64,000 bases of DNA from an uncultured Clostridium sp. GTDB lineage: Bacteria > Bacillota > Clostridia > Clostridiales > Clostridiaceae. The notes under the pieces were generated by a model that was not told the DNA's origin, did no database searches, and was given only the letters and a program-made list of their open reading frames with translations. The stretch covers positions 1 through 64,000 of the forward strand of contig URGW01000007.1 in assembly GCA_900547475.1 (NCBI GenBank), written 5' to 3'. Of the stretch, positions 1 to 9,262 are shown in pieces (position 1 is the stretch's first letter; every line of letters begins with the position of its first letter). A program made the translations under genes and the position numbers.

Positions 1-104
1 TGCCAACCTGTAGCCATAGCTCCACTGTTATACATGTAATACCAATTTCCATTTATTAATTGCCAACCTGTAGCCATGGCTCCACTGTTATACATGTAAT
101 ACCA
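1..104 (-). repeat. 60-bp tandem repeat encoding a 20-residue wall-binding repeat
   Basis: Positions 1-44 and 61-104 are identical except for one base (position 18 versus 78). The 60-bp period equals 20 codons, matching the protein repeat. It probably continues beyond the window edge. Confidence 0.85.
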
Positions 105-296
105 TAGGCCAGATTCATTTACCCACTTACCAAAGCTATAATTAGTTGTTCTATATGTTGATATTTCATTACTTAGAACAACACTTACAGGAGGCGGGTC
201 TAATTGTTTTATTCTTGCATTAGCATTAGATGCAGTTACATTTAATGTTACTAATCCTAGTGCTAATATACTTGATATTATTTTTTTCTTAAACAT
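1..296 (-). CDS. Secreted cell-wall-binding repeat protein, N-terminal part
   Basis: The gene reads leftward and runs off the window, so only about 98 residues are visible. It starts with a signal peptide (MFKKKIISS, then a hydrophobic stretch ending near SNANA), followed by a short linker and the first aromatic repeats of choline-binding/CW_binding_1 type (WYYMYNSGAMATGW). Such repeats bind teichoic acid choline or glucans and attach hydrolases, toxins or adhesins to the wall; the functional domain lies outside the window. The start is set by a strong AAGGGGGA ribosome binding site at about 302-309. The family call is good; the specific function is unknown. Confidence 0.75.
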   Translation of the reverse strand, partial: MFKKKIISSILALGLVTLNVTASNANARIKQLDPPPVSVVLSNEISTYRTTNYSFGKWVNESGLWYYMYNSGAMATGWQLINGNWYYMYNSGAMATGW

Positions 297-641
297 ATAA
301 ATTCCCCCTTAGTGTAATATATATATATATATATGGTAATTATATCATATTTATACAAAATATAACATACAACATATAATATTTATATTTGTATACCTTT
401 TTCAAACTTAGTTGTAAATTATTTCAAAAAATAAATATATGGAATTATAGTCTAACTACTTTTCCATATCTTCTTGCTAACATCCCCATTTTATCTCTCA
501 CTTTTATAATTATATATAAGCCCCTACACTAGCGTTTCGAGGCTATGCTTTACTTTATTTGAAAAATATAGGAACATAGTTTTGAAATATAATAATATGG
601 AAAGAATCTATAATATGAGATATTAATTGTATGGAGGAACT
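297..641. other. Intergenic region between divergent genes
   Basis: This stretch of about 345 bp holds the ribosome binding site of the leftward repeat-protein gene, an (AT)n tract at about 316-334, and presumably both divergent promoters. I see no confident promoter, terminator or RNA element. Confidence 0.5.
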
Positions 642-1409
642 ATGAGAAGTAATATTGAAACAAAAACCAAATTAACTTTAGTGTCTGAATTAGGTAATGA
701 ATCAAAATTTCAAATTCTAAAATATAATGAACTTAGTGGAATAAACAAAGTAGATAGTGTATCAGCTATTAAGGCAATAGAAAATAGTGGACAAAGGCTT
801 AAGCAAGTAAGAATATTATTAAATGAAAGTGCTGTTAAAATACAAAATAATAAATTAAGTTATATGAAAGGATATATAGAAAGAAATGATTTAGTTCATG
901 AATATAGAGGGATTAAGAAAATAATATTTGACTCTAAGCAAGTAACAGCAAAAAAAGATAAGACAATATTTAAGGGAACAGGAGAAGTTTTATTAAAATC
1001 TAGTTTTAGTGATTTTACATTGATAGAGTTAGTTGATGAAGAAATAATAATTAGTGACTCAATGTTTTATGCATGTGATGAAGAAATAAACATTATAAGT
1101 ATTAATGATAAAGAGATAAAGCTTAATGGAAGTGGGGTTATAGTATTAAAGCTACCTGCTTCAGAAAAAGAAATAATAAGATGTAAGTTATTTAATGATA
1201 AGTTAATTGTTAATGAGGATTTAGTTATATTAAAAAATAATAGTATAAATATAAGTTATGAAAAATATGAAAATGAGATAGATGATAATATTGTAGAGTA
1301 TATTAATACTGTTTATTATGGGATAGGAGAATTATGGTTATTACCAACTAGAAGTATATATGATAAATATGTTAAAATAAATTGCTGCTTAGAAGAGTGT
1401 GATGAATAA
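642..1409 (+). CDS. AIM24 family protein
   Basis: A 255-residue protein resembling the AIM24 (DUF124) family: a beta-rich fold with the GYIE...FKGTGEVLL...FTLIEL pattern in the first half and a second strand-rich half with the YYGIGELWLLP segment near the C-terminus. The biochemical role of the family is not established. No signal peptide or membrane segment is visible, so it is probably cytosolic. A TTG at 627 also opens the frame, but GGAGG at 633-637 lies four bases before ATG 642, which I choose as the start. It appears monocistronic. Confidence 0.65.
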   Translation: MRSNIETKTKLTLVSELGNESKFQILKYNELSGINKVDSVSAIKAIENSGQRLKQVRILLNESAVKIQNNKLSYMKGYIERNDLVHEYRGIKKIIFDSKQVTAKKDKTIFKGTGEVLLKSSFSDFTLIELVDEEIIISDSMFYACDEEINIISINDKEIKLNGSGVIVLKLPASEKEIIRCKLFNDKLIVNEDLVILKNNSINISYEKYENEIDDNIVEYINTVYYGIGELWLLPTRSIYDKYVKINCCLEECDE

Positions 1410-1492
1410 ACCTAAGAAAAATATAAATTACATCTTAAATTTAGCAAGATAAAGTGTTAAAATCAAGGTGTAAGTAAAATAGGAGTGATAAT

Positions 1493-1792
1493 ATGGGCCT
1501 AAAGGATTTAGAATTTAAAAATGATTTAGATATGTTGTTTAAAGCAATTTTAGAATTACAAAATATAGAGGAATGTTATAAATTTTTTGAAGATATTGCA
1601 ACTATTACAGAGTTAAAGGCTATCTCTCAAAGAATTCAAGTGGCAAAAATGCTTAAGGAAAAAAAGGTTTATACAGAAATAGCAGAGGCAACAGGAGCTA
1701 GTACGGCAACAATAAGTAGAGTTAATAAATGCCTTAATTACGGTCAAGATGGGTATAATATAGTATTAGATAGAATTAATTCTAAAGAGTAA
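1493..1792 (+). CDS. YerC/YecD family TrpR-related protein
   Basis: A 99-residue DNA-binding protein of the YerC/YecD family, related to the Trp repressor fold. The helix-turn-helix is visible in the second half (TEIAEATGASTATISRVNKCL), preceded by the family segment ITELKAISQRIQVAKML. Length is typical. The start is supported by TAGGAGTGATA just upstream. Members are presumed transcription factors; no target can be deduced here. It stands alone between the AIM24 gene and glmM. Confidence 0.85.
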   Translation: MGLKDLEFKNDLDMLFKAILELQNIEECYKFFEDIATITELKAISQRIQVAKMLKEKKVYTEIAEATGASTATISRVNKCLNYGQDGYNIVLDRINSKE

Positions 1793-1898
1793 TTAGATTT
1801 AGGGTATGATAAATGCAAATTTATATACTATTGTAAAAAATCGGAATAGAAGCTATACTATAAGAGTTAAATTGAAATAAGTAAGTGAGGTAGTATAT

Positions 1899-3242
1899 AT
1901 GAGTAGAATGTTCGGAACAGATGGTGTTAGAGGAATTGCTAATACAGAATTAACTGCAGACTTAGCTTATGCTTTAGGTAGAGCTGGTGCTTTTGTATTA
2001 ACAGAAGGAACACATAAACCTAAAATATTAGTTGCTAAGGATACTAGAATATCAGGAGATATGTTAGAAGCTGCTTTAGTTGCAGGTATTCTTTCAGTTG
2101 GAGCAGAAGCAGTAATTTTAGGTGTAGTTCCAACACCAGCAGTAGCTCATTTAACAAGAGAATATAATGCAGATGCAGGAGTTATGATTTCAGCATCTCA
2201 TAATCCAGTTGAATATAATGGAATTAAGTTCTTTGATGGAAGAGGATATAAATTATCTGATGAATTAGAAGATCAAATACAAGCTGTAATAGAAAGTAAT
2301 TTTGAGGGAGTTCCAAGTCCAGTAGGTGGAGATGTTGGAAGATCATATACTGAAGAAACAGCATTAAGAGAGTATATAGATTATGCGATGAGTACAATTA
2401 AAACTGATTTAAAAGGACTTAGAGTTGCGTTAGATTGTGCAAATGGTGCTGCATATAAAGCAGCAGTTAAAGCATTTAGGGCTTTAGGTGCTAGAGTTTA
2501 TGTAATTAACGATAATCCAGATGGAAATAACATAAATGAAAATTGTGGTTCAACTCATATGGAAGAGTTAATGGATTATGTTGTAAGAAAGAATTGTGAT
2601 ATTGGATTTGCTTTCGATGGAGATGCAGATAGATGTCTAGCAGTTGATGAAAAAGGAAATATGATAAATGGTGATTTCTTATTAACTATTTGTGCAAAAG
2701 CTTTAAAAGAAGCTGGAAAATTAAATGATGATACTTTAGTAGTAACAGTAATGAGTAATTTAGGATTAGATATTGCTGCTAAAAGAGAGGGAATCAATTT
2801 AGTTAAAACTAAAGTTGGAGATAGATATGTACTTGAAGAGATGCTTAAGGAAAACTATATATTAGGTGGTGAACAATCAGGTCATATAATATTCTTAAAT
2901 CACAACACTACTGGAGATGGATTAGTTACTGCACTTCAAGTTGCAGCAATACTTAAGGAAAGTGGTAAGACTTTCAGTGAATTAGCTGGAGTAATGAAGG
3001 AGTTACCACAAGTATTAGTTAATGCTAAAGTTCCAAATGATAAGAAAAATATTTATTTAGAGGATACAGAAATAATTGAAGCTATAAATGCTGTTGAAGC
3101 TAAGCTTAATGGTGTTGGTAGAGTTCTTATAAGACCATCAGGAACTGAACCTTTAGTGAGAGTTATGCTTGAAGGGGAAAATCAAGAAGAAATAAATGAA
3201 ATGGCAAATAGCTTAGTAGATTTAATATTAAGTAAAATTTAA
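1899..3242 (+). CDS. glmM: Phosphoglucosamine mutase
   Basis: GlmM converts glucosamine-6-phosphate to glucosamine-1-phosphate for UDP-GlcNAc and peptidoglycan synthesis in the cytosol. The 447 residues match the family length. Visible motifs: the N-terminal MFGTDGVRG, the phosphoserine loop SASHNP with the catalytic serine at residue 100, the metal-binding DGDADR loop, the GEQSGH sugar-binding loop, and the C-terminal RPSGTEP phosphate-binding loop. The start follows GTGAGG. glmS is not adjacent in this window. A clear intrinsic terminator follows the stop codon. Confidence 0.97.
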   Translation: MSRMFGTDGVRGIANTELTADLAYALGRAGAFVLTEGTHKPKILVAKDTRISGDMLEAALVAGILSVGAEAVILGVVPTPAVAHLTREYNADAGVMISASHNPVEYNGIKFFDGRGYKLSDELEDQIQAVIESNFEGVPSPVGGDVGRSYTEETALREYIDYAMSTIKTDLKGLRVALDCANGAAYKAAVKAFRALGARVYVINDNPDGNNINENCGSTHMEELMDYVVRKNCDIGFAFDGDADRCLAVDEKGNMINGDFLLTICAKALKEAGKLNDDTLVVTVMSNLGLDIAAKREGINLVKTKVGDRYVLEEMLKENYILGGEQSGHIIFLNHNTTGDGLVTALQVAAILKESGKTFSELAGVMKELPQVLVNAKVPNDKKNIYLEDTEIIEAINAVEAKLNGVGRVLIRPSGTEPLVRVMLEGENQEEINEMANSLVDLILSKI

Positions 3243-3249
3243 TATACTA

Positions 3250-3284
3250 AAAAATTAATGTTCGTAAGAGCATTAATTTTTTTT
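3250..3284 (+). terminator. Intrinsic terminator after glmM
   Basis: AAAAATTAATG pairs with CATTAATTTTT around a 10-base loop and runs into a run of eight T. Confidence 0.85.
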
Positions 3285-3513
3285 GTAAAAATTTATGGAT
3301 TTATTATATTGCTATAAAAATATAAATGAGATTTCAAAGATTTATAGAGTGTGATAGTTTTTATAAAAACAATTATATATTGATAAAAATGTATTAATAA
3401 TTCAATATGGATATTAAATTGATAATAAAAATAGTAAAAAGAATAAAAAGTATTAAAAATGAGAAATAAAATGTAAAAAATATAATCAATTTACTAAAAA
3501 TAGAAACAGTATA

Positions 3514-3543
3514 TTGACAGAGTATTAAAGTAAAGAGTAATAT
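3514..3543 (+). promoter_or_regulatory. Promoter of the ilv-leu operon
   Basis: TTGACA (3514-3519), 18-bp spacer, TAATAT (3538-3543). It is placed correctly to start the T-box leader near 3550. Confidence 0.6.
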
Positions 3544-3549
3544 ATTAAC

Positions 3550-3826
3550 AATAGAATATTTTGGAATTTCTTTTGAAAAATAAAAGCTATGATAGAGATG
3601 TTTATTTAGATAAAAAAAGTTTCAGAGAGTCCATGGATGCTGTGAATGGATACTTTAAACTAAATAACGATCACTCTTGAGTTGTCTTCTGAACATTATT
3701 TAATAGTAAGTAAGGAGTTACCGGTAAGCACCGTTAAATGCAAGGGTTTGTTTGAGCCTAGTGGTATTAATGATGAGGAATTTTATCCCACCGTTATGAT
3801 TTTATCATTAAGGGTGGGATTTTTTT
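3550..3826 (+). promoter_or_regulatory. T-box leader, probably Ile-specific (AUC)
   Basis: Stem I is visible: AGAGAGT (3624-3630), an inner GTCCAT/ATGGAT stem, and ACTCTT closing the specifier loop. The likely specifier is ATC (3670-3672), followed by A, as in the two other T-boxes of this window. Stem III resembles CCGGTAAGCACCG. The antiterminator bulge carries TGGT (3762-3765), suited to a tRNA ending ACCA, but the following ACC of the usual TGGNACC is replaced (GTGGTATT). A terminator hairpin closes the leader. Control by uncharged tRNA-Ile fits the downstream ilv-leu genes. The T-box call is strong; the specifier is inferred. Confidence 0.75.
3785..3826 (+). terminator. T-box terminator of the ilv-leu leader
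   Basis: ATCCCACC pairs with GGTGGGAT around an AT-rich inner stem and is followed by T7. An alternative 8-bp match exists between TTAATGAT in the bulge region and ATCATTAA inside the terminator, which could form in the antiterminated state. Confidence 0.85.
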
Positions 3827-3885
3827 AACCTAATTTATAACCATTTTGTTCAATAATTACAAATTATTTCATTGGAGGTATTGAA

Positions 3886-4398
3886 ATGGAAAGACATGTG
3901 TTATCTGTCTTAGTTAGGAATTCTTCAGGAGTACTAACAAGAGTTTCAGGATTATTTGCAAGAAGAGGATTTAATATTGATAGTTTGACTGTTGGAAGAA
4001 CTGAAAATCCAGAGATTTCAAGAATGACTATTACCTTAAATGGGAATGAAGATGTTTTAGAACAATTCACTAAACAGTTAAATAAGTTAGAAGATGTTTT
4101 AAGGGTATTAAATTTAAAATTTGATAATTCAGTATACAGAGAGTTAGTACTTATTAAGGTTAAAGCTGATGCTGAACAAAGAGCAGCAGTAAATGAAGTA
4201 GTAAAGATATTTAGGAGCAAAATAATAGATATTTCGCCAGAAACATTGACTATTGAATTAACAGGAGATGAGAGTAAAATAAGTGCTCTTATAAAACTTT
4301 TAGAGGAGTATGAAATAAAAGAGTTAGTAAGAACAGGAGTATGTGCATTAGAAAGGGGCGCTAATGACATAACAGATTACTGTGAAATATTTAATTAA
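3886..4398 (+). CDS. ilvN: Acetolactate synthase small (regulatory) subunit
   Basis: Regulatory subunit of acetohydroxyacid synthase, which senses valine and activates the large subunit. The 170-residue length is typical. An N-terminal ACT domain occupies about residues 1-76 (HVLSVLVRNSSGVLTRVSGLFARRGFNIDSL), followed by the ALS small-subunit C-terminal domain. The start follows TTGGAGGTATTGAA. It is first in the operon, almost 5 kb from the catalytic subunit gene ilvB, whereas the two are often adjacent. Confidence 0.95.
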   Translation: MERHVLSVLVRNSSGVLTRVSGLFARRGFNIDSLTVGRTENPEISRMTITLNGNEDVLEQFTKQLNKLEDVLRVLNLKFDNSVYRELVLIKVKADAEQRAAVNEVVKIFRSKIIDISPETLTIELTGDESKISALIKLLEEYEIKELVRTGVCALERGANDITDYCEIFN

Positions 4399-4480
4399 CT
4401 TAGTTGATTATATAGATAGTATAAGCTTATAAAAGATATTGAAAGAAGAGCAAAAGCATATTTTTAAAGGGGGAAAATTT

Positions 4481-5740
4481 ATGGCAATGACAATGACACA
4501 AAAAATATTAGCTGCACATGCAGGATTAGAAAGTGTAAAAGCGGGGCAATTAATAGAAACAAATTTAGACTTAGTATTAGGAAATGATATTACTTCACCA
4601 GTTGCAGTAAAGGAATTTGAAAAGTTTGGAGTAAAAAAGGTATTTGATAAGGATAAGATAGCAATAGTCCCGGATCATTTTACACCTAATAAAGATATAA
4701 AAGCTGCAGAGCAGTGTAAATTTATTAGAGACTTTTCAAGAGAAAAGGGAATAAGTAACTTTTTTGAAATAGGAGAAATGGGAATAGAACATTGTTTATT
4801 GCCAGAGAAAGGTTTAGTAGTTGCAGGAGATGTAGTTATTGGTGCAGATTCTCATACTTGTACTTATGGGGCATTAGGGGCCTTCTCTACAGGAATAGGT
4901 TCAACTGATATGGCGGCTGGAATGGCAACAGGAAAGTGTTGGTTTAAAGTTCCTTCAGCATTAAAGTTTGTTTTAAAAGGAAAACCATCAAAATGGGTAA
5001 GTGGTAAAGATGTAATACTTCATATTATCGGAATGATAGGAGTAGATGGTGCTTTATATAAATCAATGGAGTTCTTCGGTGATGGACTTAATTACTTATC
5101 AATGGATGACAGATTTACAATGGCGAATATGGCAATTGAAGCTGGTGGAAAAAATGGTATATTCCCAGTAGATGAGAAGACAATTGAGTATTTAAAAGAA
5201 CATGGAAAGAAAGAGTGGAAGGTATATGAAGCTGATGAAGATGCTGAATATGATGAAGTTTATGAAATAGATTTATCTAATTTAAGACCAACAGTTTCTT
5301 TTCCGCACTTACCTGATAATACAAGAACTATTGATGAAGTTGGTGATATAGAAATTGATCAAGCTGTAATAGGGTCTTGTACAAATGGAAGAATTTCAGA
5401 TTTAAGAGTTGCAAGAGATATCTTAAGGGGGAATAAAGTAAATAAGAGAGTTAGATGTATAGTATTTCCAGGAACTCAAAAAATTTATTTACAAGCATTA
5501 GAAGAAGGAATAATAAAGGATTTAGTAGAAGCAGGGGCAGTTGTTTCAACACCAACTTGTGGTCCATGTTTAGGAGGACATATGGGGATATTAGCTAAAG
5601 GTGAAAGAGCAATTTCAACTACTAATAGAAACTTTGTAGGAAGAATGGGACATGTTGAATCAGAAGTTTACTTAGCAAGTCCAGCAGTTGCAGCAGCTTC
5701 AGCAATAACAGGAAAAATAACGAATCCAGAAACACTTTAA
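4481..5740 (+). CDS. leuC: 3-isopropylmalate dehydratase large subunit
   Basis: Large subunit of isopropylmalate isomerase, a [4Fe-4S] aconitase-family enzyme that interconverts 2- and 3-isopropylmalate in leucine synthesis. From ATG 4481 it is 419 residues, the usual bacterial length. Cluster ligands are seen in GSCTNGR and CGPCLGG; the HTCTYGALGAFSTGIGSTD substrate region is intact. A TTG at 4439 also opens the frame, but AAAGGGGGA lies just before ATG 4481, which sets the start. It needs LeuD, encoded 14 bases downstream. Confidence 0.96.
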   Translation: MAMTMTQKILAAHAGLESVKAGQLIETNLDLVLGNDITSPVAVKEFEKFGVKKVFDKDKIAIVPDHFTPNKDIKAAEQCKFIRDFSREKGISNFFEIGEMGIEHCLLPEKGLVVAGDVVIGADSHTCTYGALGAFSTGIGSTDMAAGMATGKCWFKVPSALKFVLKGKPSKWVSGKDVILHIIGMIGVDGALYKSMEFFGDGLNYLSMDDRFTMANMAIEAGGKNGIFPVDEKTIEYLKEHGKKEWKVYEADEDAEYDEVYEIDLSNLRPTVSFPHLPDNTRTIDEVGDIEIDQAVIGSCTNGRISDLRVARDILRGNKVNKRVRCIVFPGTQKIYLQALEEGIIKDLVEAGAVVSTPTCGPCLGGHMGILAKGERAISTTNRNFVGRMGHVESEVYLASPAVAAASAITGKITNPETL

Positions 5741-5754
5741 GGGGGTAAATAAAT

Positions 5755-6240
5755 ATGAAAGCAACAGGAAGAGTTTTTAAATATGGAGATAACGTAGATA
5801 CAGATGTAATTATACCTGCAAGATATTTAAATACATCAGATCCTAAAGAATTAGCAGCACATTGTATGGAAGATATAGATTTAGATTTTGCAAAGGAAGT
5901 TCAAGAAGGTGATATTATAGTTGCAAATAAAAACTTTGGATGTGGTTCATCTAGGGAGCATGCACCTATAGCAATTAAAGAAAGTGGAATTAGTTGTGTT
6001 ATAGCTTCAACTTTTGCAAGAATTTTTTATAGAAATGCTATTAATATTGGTTTACCAATTCTTGAATGTGATCAAGCGGTTAAAGGTATCGAAGCTGGGG
6101 ATAAGTTAGAAGTAAACTTTGATACTGGGATTATTAAAAATTTAACTAAAAATGAGGAATACCAAGGGCAGGCATTCCCAGAGTTTATGCAAAAAATAAT
6201 AAATAGCAATGGTCTTATAGGATATATAAAAAATTCTTAA
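5755..6240 (+). CDS. leuD: 3-isopropylmalate dehydratase small subunit
   Basis: Small subunit of isopropylmalate isomerase, forming the swivelling domain that completes the LeuC active site. The 161 residues are typical of the short clostridial/archaeal-type LeuD. Key motifs: NVDTDVIIPARYL near the N-terminus and FGCGSSREHAP around residues 62-72. The start follows AAGGGGGTAAATAA. It is the direct partner of the preceding leuC. Confidence 0.96.
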   Translation: MKATGRVFKYGDNVDTDVIIPARYLNTSDPKELAAHCMEDIDLDFAKEVQEGDIIVANKNFGCGSSREHAPIAIKESGISCVIASTFARIFYRNAINIGLPILECDQAVKGIEAGDKLEVNFDTGIIKNLTKNEEYQGQAFPEFMQKIINSNGLIGYIKNS

Positions 6241-6363
6241 AAAATAATGAATTAATAAATTTAAAATATGAAGCAATAAGCATAAAAAGTAAGTTAGGTG
6301 CATGTTATAGATTAAAAATAATTAGCTTTACTTAGTTTGTAAATGTAATAAGGGGGAAATTTT

Positions 6364-7434
6364 ATGAATTTTAATATAGCAGTTATACCAGGAGATGGAA
6401 TAGGCCCAGAGGTTATAGATGAATCAATAAAAATATTAAGTAAAATTGGGGAAAAATATAATCATAATTTTGAGTTTGAATTTTTACAAGCTGGTGGATG
6501 TGCAATAGATAATTTAGGAACACCATTGCCAGACAAGACTTTGGAGGTCTGTAAAAAAAGTGATGCAGTACTTTTAGGTGCTGTTGGAGGAATAAAGTGG
6601 GATGATCCTAATGCAAAAGTTAGACCAGAACAAGCTTTATTAGGATTAAGAGGTGGATTAAATTTATATTGTAATTTAAGACCAGCACTTTTATATAAAG
6701 CATTAAAAGAAGCATCACCATTAAAAGACACAATAATTGGGGATGGAATTGATATTTGTGTTGTAAGAGAGCTTACTGGAGGAATTTACTTTGGTGAGAG
6801 AGGTAGAGAGGTTGTTGATGGAGTAGTTTCAGCATATGATACTGAAAGATATAATGTCGAAGAAATTGAAAGAATAGTAAAAATAGGCTTTGATACAGCT
6901 ATGAAAAGAAATAAGAAGTTAACAAGTGTTGATAAAGCTAATATATTAGAAAGTTCTAGATTATGGAGAAGTGTAGTAGAAGAAATGTCTAAGGATTATC
7001 CAGAAGTAGAAGTTAATCATTTATATATTGATAATGCTTCTATGCAGCTAGTTAAAGATCCTAGACAATTTGATGTTATTGTTACTTCAAATATGTTTGG
7101 AGATATATTATCAGATGAAGCATCCATGATTACTGGATCAATAGGAATGTTACCTTCAGCATCTTTAGGAGAAGGTACTTTAGGAATGTATGAACCAATA
7201 CATGGTTCTGCACCTGATATAGCAGGAAAAGGAATAGCAAATCCATTAGCAACAATTCTTTCTACAGCTATGATGTTAAGATATAGCTTTAATTTAGAAA
7301 GTGAAGCAAAAGATATAGAAAATGCAGTAGTTAAAGTTTTAGAAGAAGGTTATAGAACAGGAGATATTAAAAGTGAAGGTACTATTCTTGTTGGTACTAA
7401 GGAAATGGGGGCTCTTGTTGCAGAGAGAATTTAG
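6364..7434 (+). CDS. leuB: 3-isopropylmalate dehydrogenase
   Basis: Oxidative decarboxylation of 3-isopropylmalate to 2-oxoisocaproate with NAD+, the last pathway-specific step of leucine synthesis before transamination. The 356 residues match the family. Motifs: PGDGIGPEV at the N-terminus, LRPALLYKAL, the RELTGGIYFG loop, the metal site DNASMQL...SNMFGDILSDE, and the NAD-binding PIHGSAPDIAGKGIANP. The start follows AAGGGGGAAA. A 123-bp gap before it holds no recognisable element. Confidence 0.97.
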   Translation: MNFNIAVIPGDGIGPEVIDESIKILSKIGEKYNHNFEFEFLQAGGCAIDNLGTPLPDKTLEVCKKSDAVLLGAVGGIKWDDPNAKVRPEQALLGLRGGLNLYCNLRPALLYKALKEASPLKDTIIGDGIDICVVRELTGGIYFGERGREVVDGVVSAYDTERYNVEEIERIVKIGFDTAMKRNKKLTSVDKANILESSRLWRSVVEEMSKDYPEVEVNHLYIDNASMQLVKDPRQFDVIVTSNMFGDILSDEASMITGSIGMLPSASLGEGTLGMYEPIHGSAPDIAGKGIANPLATILSTAMMLRYSFNLESEAKDIENAVVKVLEEGYRTGDIKSEGTILVGTKEMGALVAERI

Positions 7435-7567
7435 TAAGTGAAGTTGTAAGTAGCTAGTTAATGAAGAAATTCATAGTGGAGTTTTAAAATTATATATTTT
7501 AAATTTGTCATTATCTAAATTTATTTCGAAAGCTTACAAATTGAAACTAATTATAGGGGTGATTTAA

Positions 7568-9229
7568 ATGAGAAGTGATGTAGTAAAAAAAGGGGTTACA
7601 AAAGCTCCACATAGATCATTATTTAAGGCATCAGGATTAACTGATGAAGAAATAAATAAACCTTTAATAGGTGTTGTTACATCTCAAAATGATATAATTC
7701 CAGGTCATGTAAATTTAGATAAAATTGTTGAGGGTGTAAAAAAAGGTGTATTAATGTCTGGTGGAACACCATTAGTATTTCCAACTATAGGAGTATGTGA
7801 TGGTATAGCAATGGGACATGAAGGAATGAAATATTCTTTAGCTACAAGAGAACTTATAGCAGACTCTATTGAATGTATGGCAAAGGCTCATGCTTTTGAT
7901 GCATTAGTATTTATACCAAACTGCGACAAGATAGTTCCAGGAATGGTTATGGCAGCTTTAAGATTAAATATACCATCAATAGTTGTAAGTGGTGGTCCAA
8001 TGTTAGCTGGTAAATTCAAAGATAAAGAAGTTTCATTATCTACAATGTTTGAAGCTGTTGGATCTGTGGAAAGTGGGTTAATGTTAGAGTCAGATTTAGC
8101 TGATTTAGAAGAAAAAGCATGCCCTACATGTGGATCATGTTCAGGAATGTTTACGGCAAATTCTATGAATTGTTTATGTGAGGTGTTAGGAATTGCTTTA
8201 CCTGGAAATGGAACAATACCAGCTGTTTATTCAGAAAGAATTAGACTTGCAAAATATGCTGGTATGGCAATAATGAACCTTTTAGAAAAAGATATAAAAC
8301 CAAGAGATATAATCACTGAAGAAGCTATAAAAAATGCCTTAACAGTAGATATGGCTCTTGGATGTTCAACAAATAGTGTTTTACATTTAACTGCTATTTC
8401 AAATGAAGCAAAATCTCCTATAAATTTAGAGATTATAAATGAAATGTCATCTAAAGTACCTAATCTTTGTAAATTAGCACCTGCTTCTGACACTCATATT
8501 GAAGATTTATATGCAGCAGGTGGAATAAGAGCTGTAATGAGTGAGTTAAACAAAAAGAATTTATTAAATTTAAATTGTATTACAGCAACAGGAAAAACTG
8601 TTGGAGAAAGTATAGAAAATGCTAAGGTTTTAGATTATTCAGTAATAAAACATATTGAAGAACCATACAGTGAAACTGGTGGAATTGCAGTTTTAAAAGG
8701 AAATCTGGCTTTAGATGGTGCTGTGGTTAAAAGGTCTGCAGTACTTAAGGAAATGTTAAAACATAAAGGACCAGCTAAGGTTTTTAACTCTGAAGAAGAG
8801 GCTATAGAAGCTATTTTAGGAAAGAAAATAGTTGAAGGTGATGTTGTAGTAATTAGATATGAGGGACCAAAGGGTGGACCTGGAATGAGAGAAATGTTAT
8901 CACCAACCTCAGCAATTTGTGGAATGGGATTAGATAAGTCAGTAGCTCTTATAACTGATGGAAGATTTAGTGGGGCAACAAAGGGAGCAGCAATAGGACA
9001 TGTATCCCCAGAAGCAGCTGAAGGTGGGAATATCGCTTTAGTAGAAGATGGAGATGTTATTTCTATAGATATATTAAATGGAAATTTAGATTTACTTGTA
9101 AGTGATGAAGAATTAGCTAAGCGTAGAGACGTATTAAAACCAGTAGAACCAAAGGTTAAAGAGGGGTATTTATCAAGATACGCTAAGTTAGTAAGCTCAG
9201 CAAGTACAGGAGCAGTGTATAAGGAGTGA
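7568..9229 (+). CDS. ilvD: Dihydroxy-acid dehydratase
   Basis: Iron-sulfur dehydratase producing 2-oxoisovalerate and 2-oxo-3-methylvalerate for valine, leucine and isoleucine. The 553-residue length is typical. Cluster cysteines appear in FIPNCDKIVPGM and CPTCGSCSGMF, followed by the family motif ANSMNCL; the C-terminal region has the GRFSGATKGAAIGHVSPEA motif. The start follows AGGGGTGATTTAA. It is separated from leuB by 133 bp without a recognisable element and from ilvB by 33 bp. Confidence 0.97.
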   Translation: MRSDVVKKGVTKAPHRSLFKASGLTDEEINKPLIGVVTSQNDIIPGHVNLDKIVEGVKKGVLMSGGTPLVFPTIGVCDGIAMGHEGMKYSLATRELIADSIECMAKAHAFDALVFIPNCDKIVPGMVMAALRLNIPSIVVSGGPMLAGKFKDKEVSLSTMFEAVGSVESGLMLESDLADLEEKACPTCGSCSGMFTANSMNCLCEVLGIALPGNGTIPAVYSERIRLAKYAGMAIMNLLEKDIKPRDIITEEAIKNALTVDMALGCSTNSVLHLTAISNEAKSPINLEIINEMSSKVPNLCKLAPASDTHIEDLYAAGGIRAVMSELNKKNLLNLNCITATGKTVGESIENAKVLDYSVIKHIEEPYSETGGIAVLKGNLALDGAVVKRSAVLKEMLKHKGPAKVFNSEEEAIEAILGKKIVEGDVVVIRYEGPKGGPGMREMLSPTSAICGMGLDKSVALITDGRFSGATKGAAIGHVSPEAAEGGNIALVEDGDVISIDILNGNLDLLVSDEELAKRRDVLKPVEPKVKEGYLSRYAKLVSSASTGAVYKE

Positions 9230-9262
9230 TAAGCTGCCACTAAATAAGGGGGGGTTAGTTAA

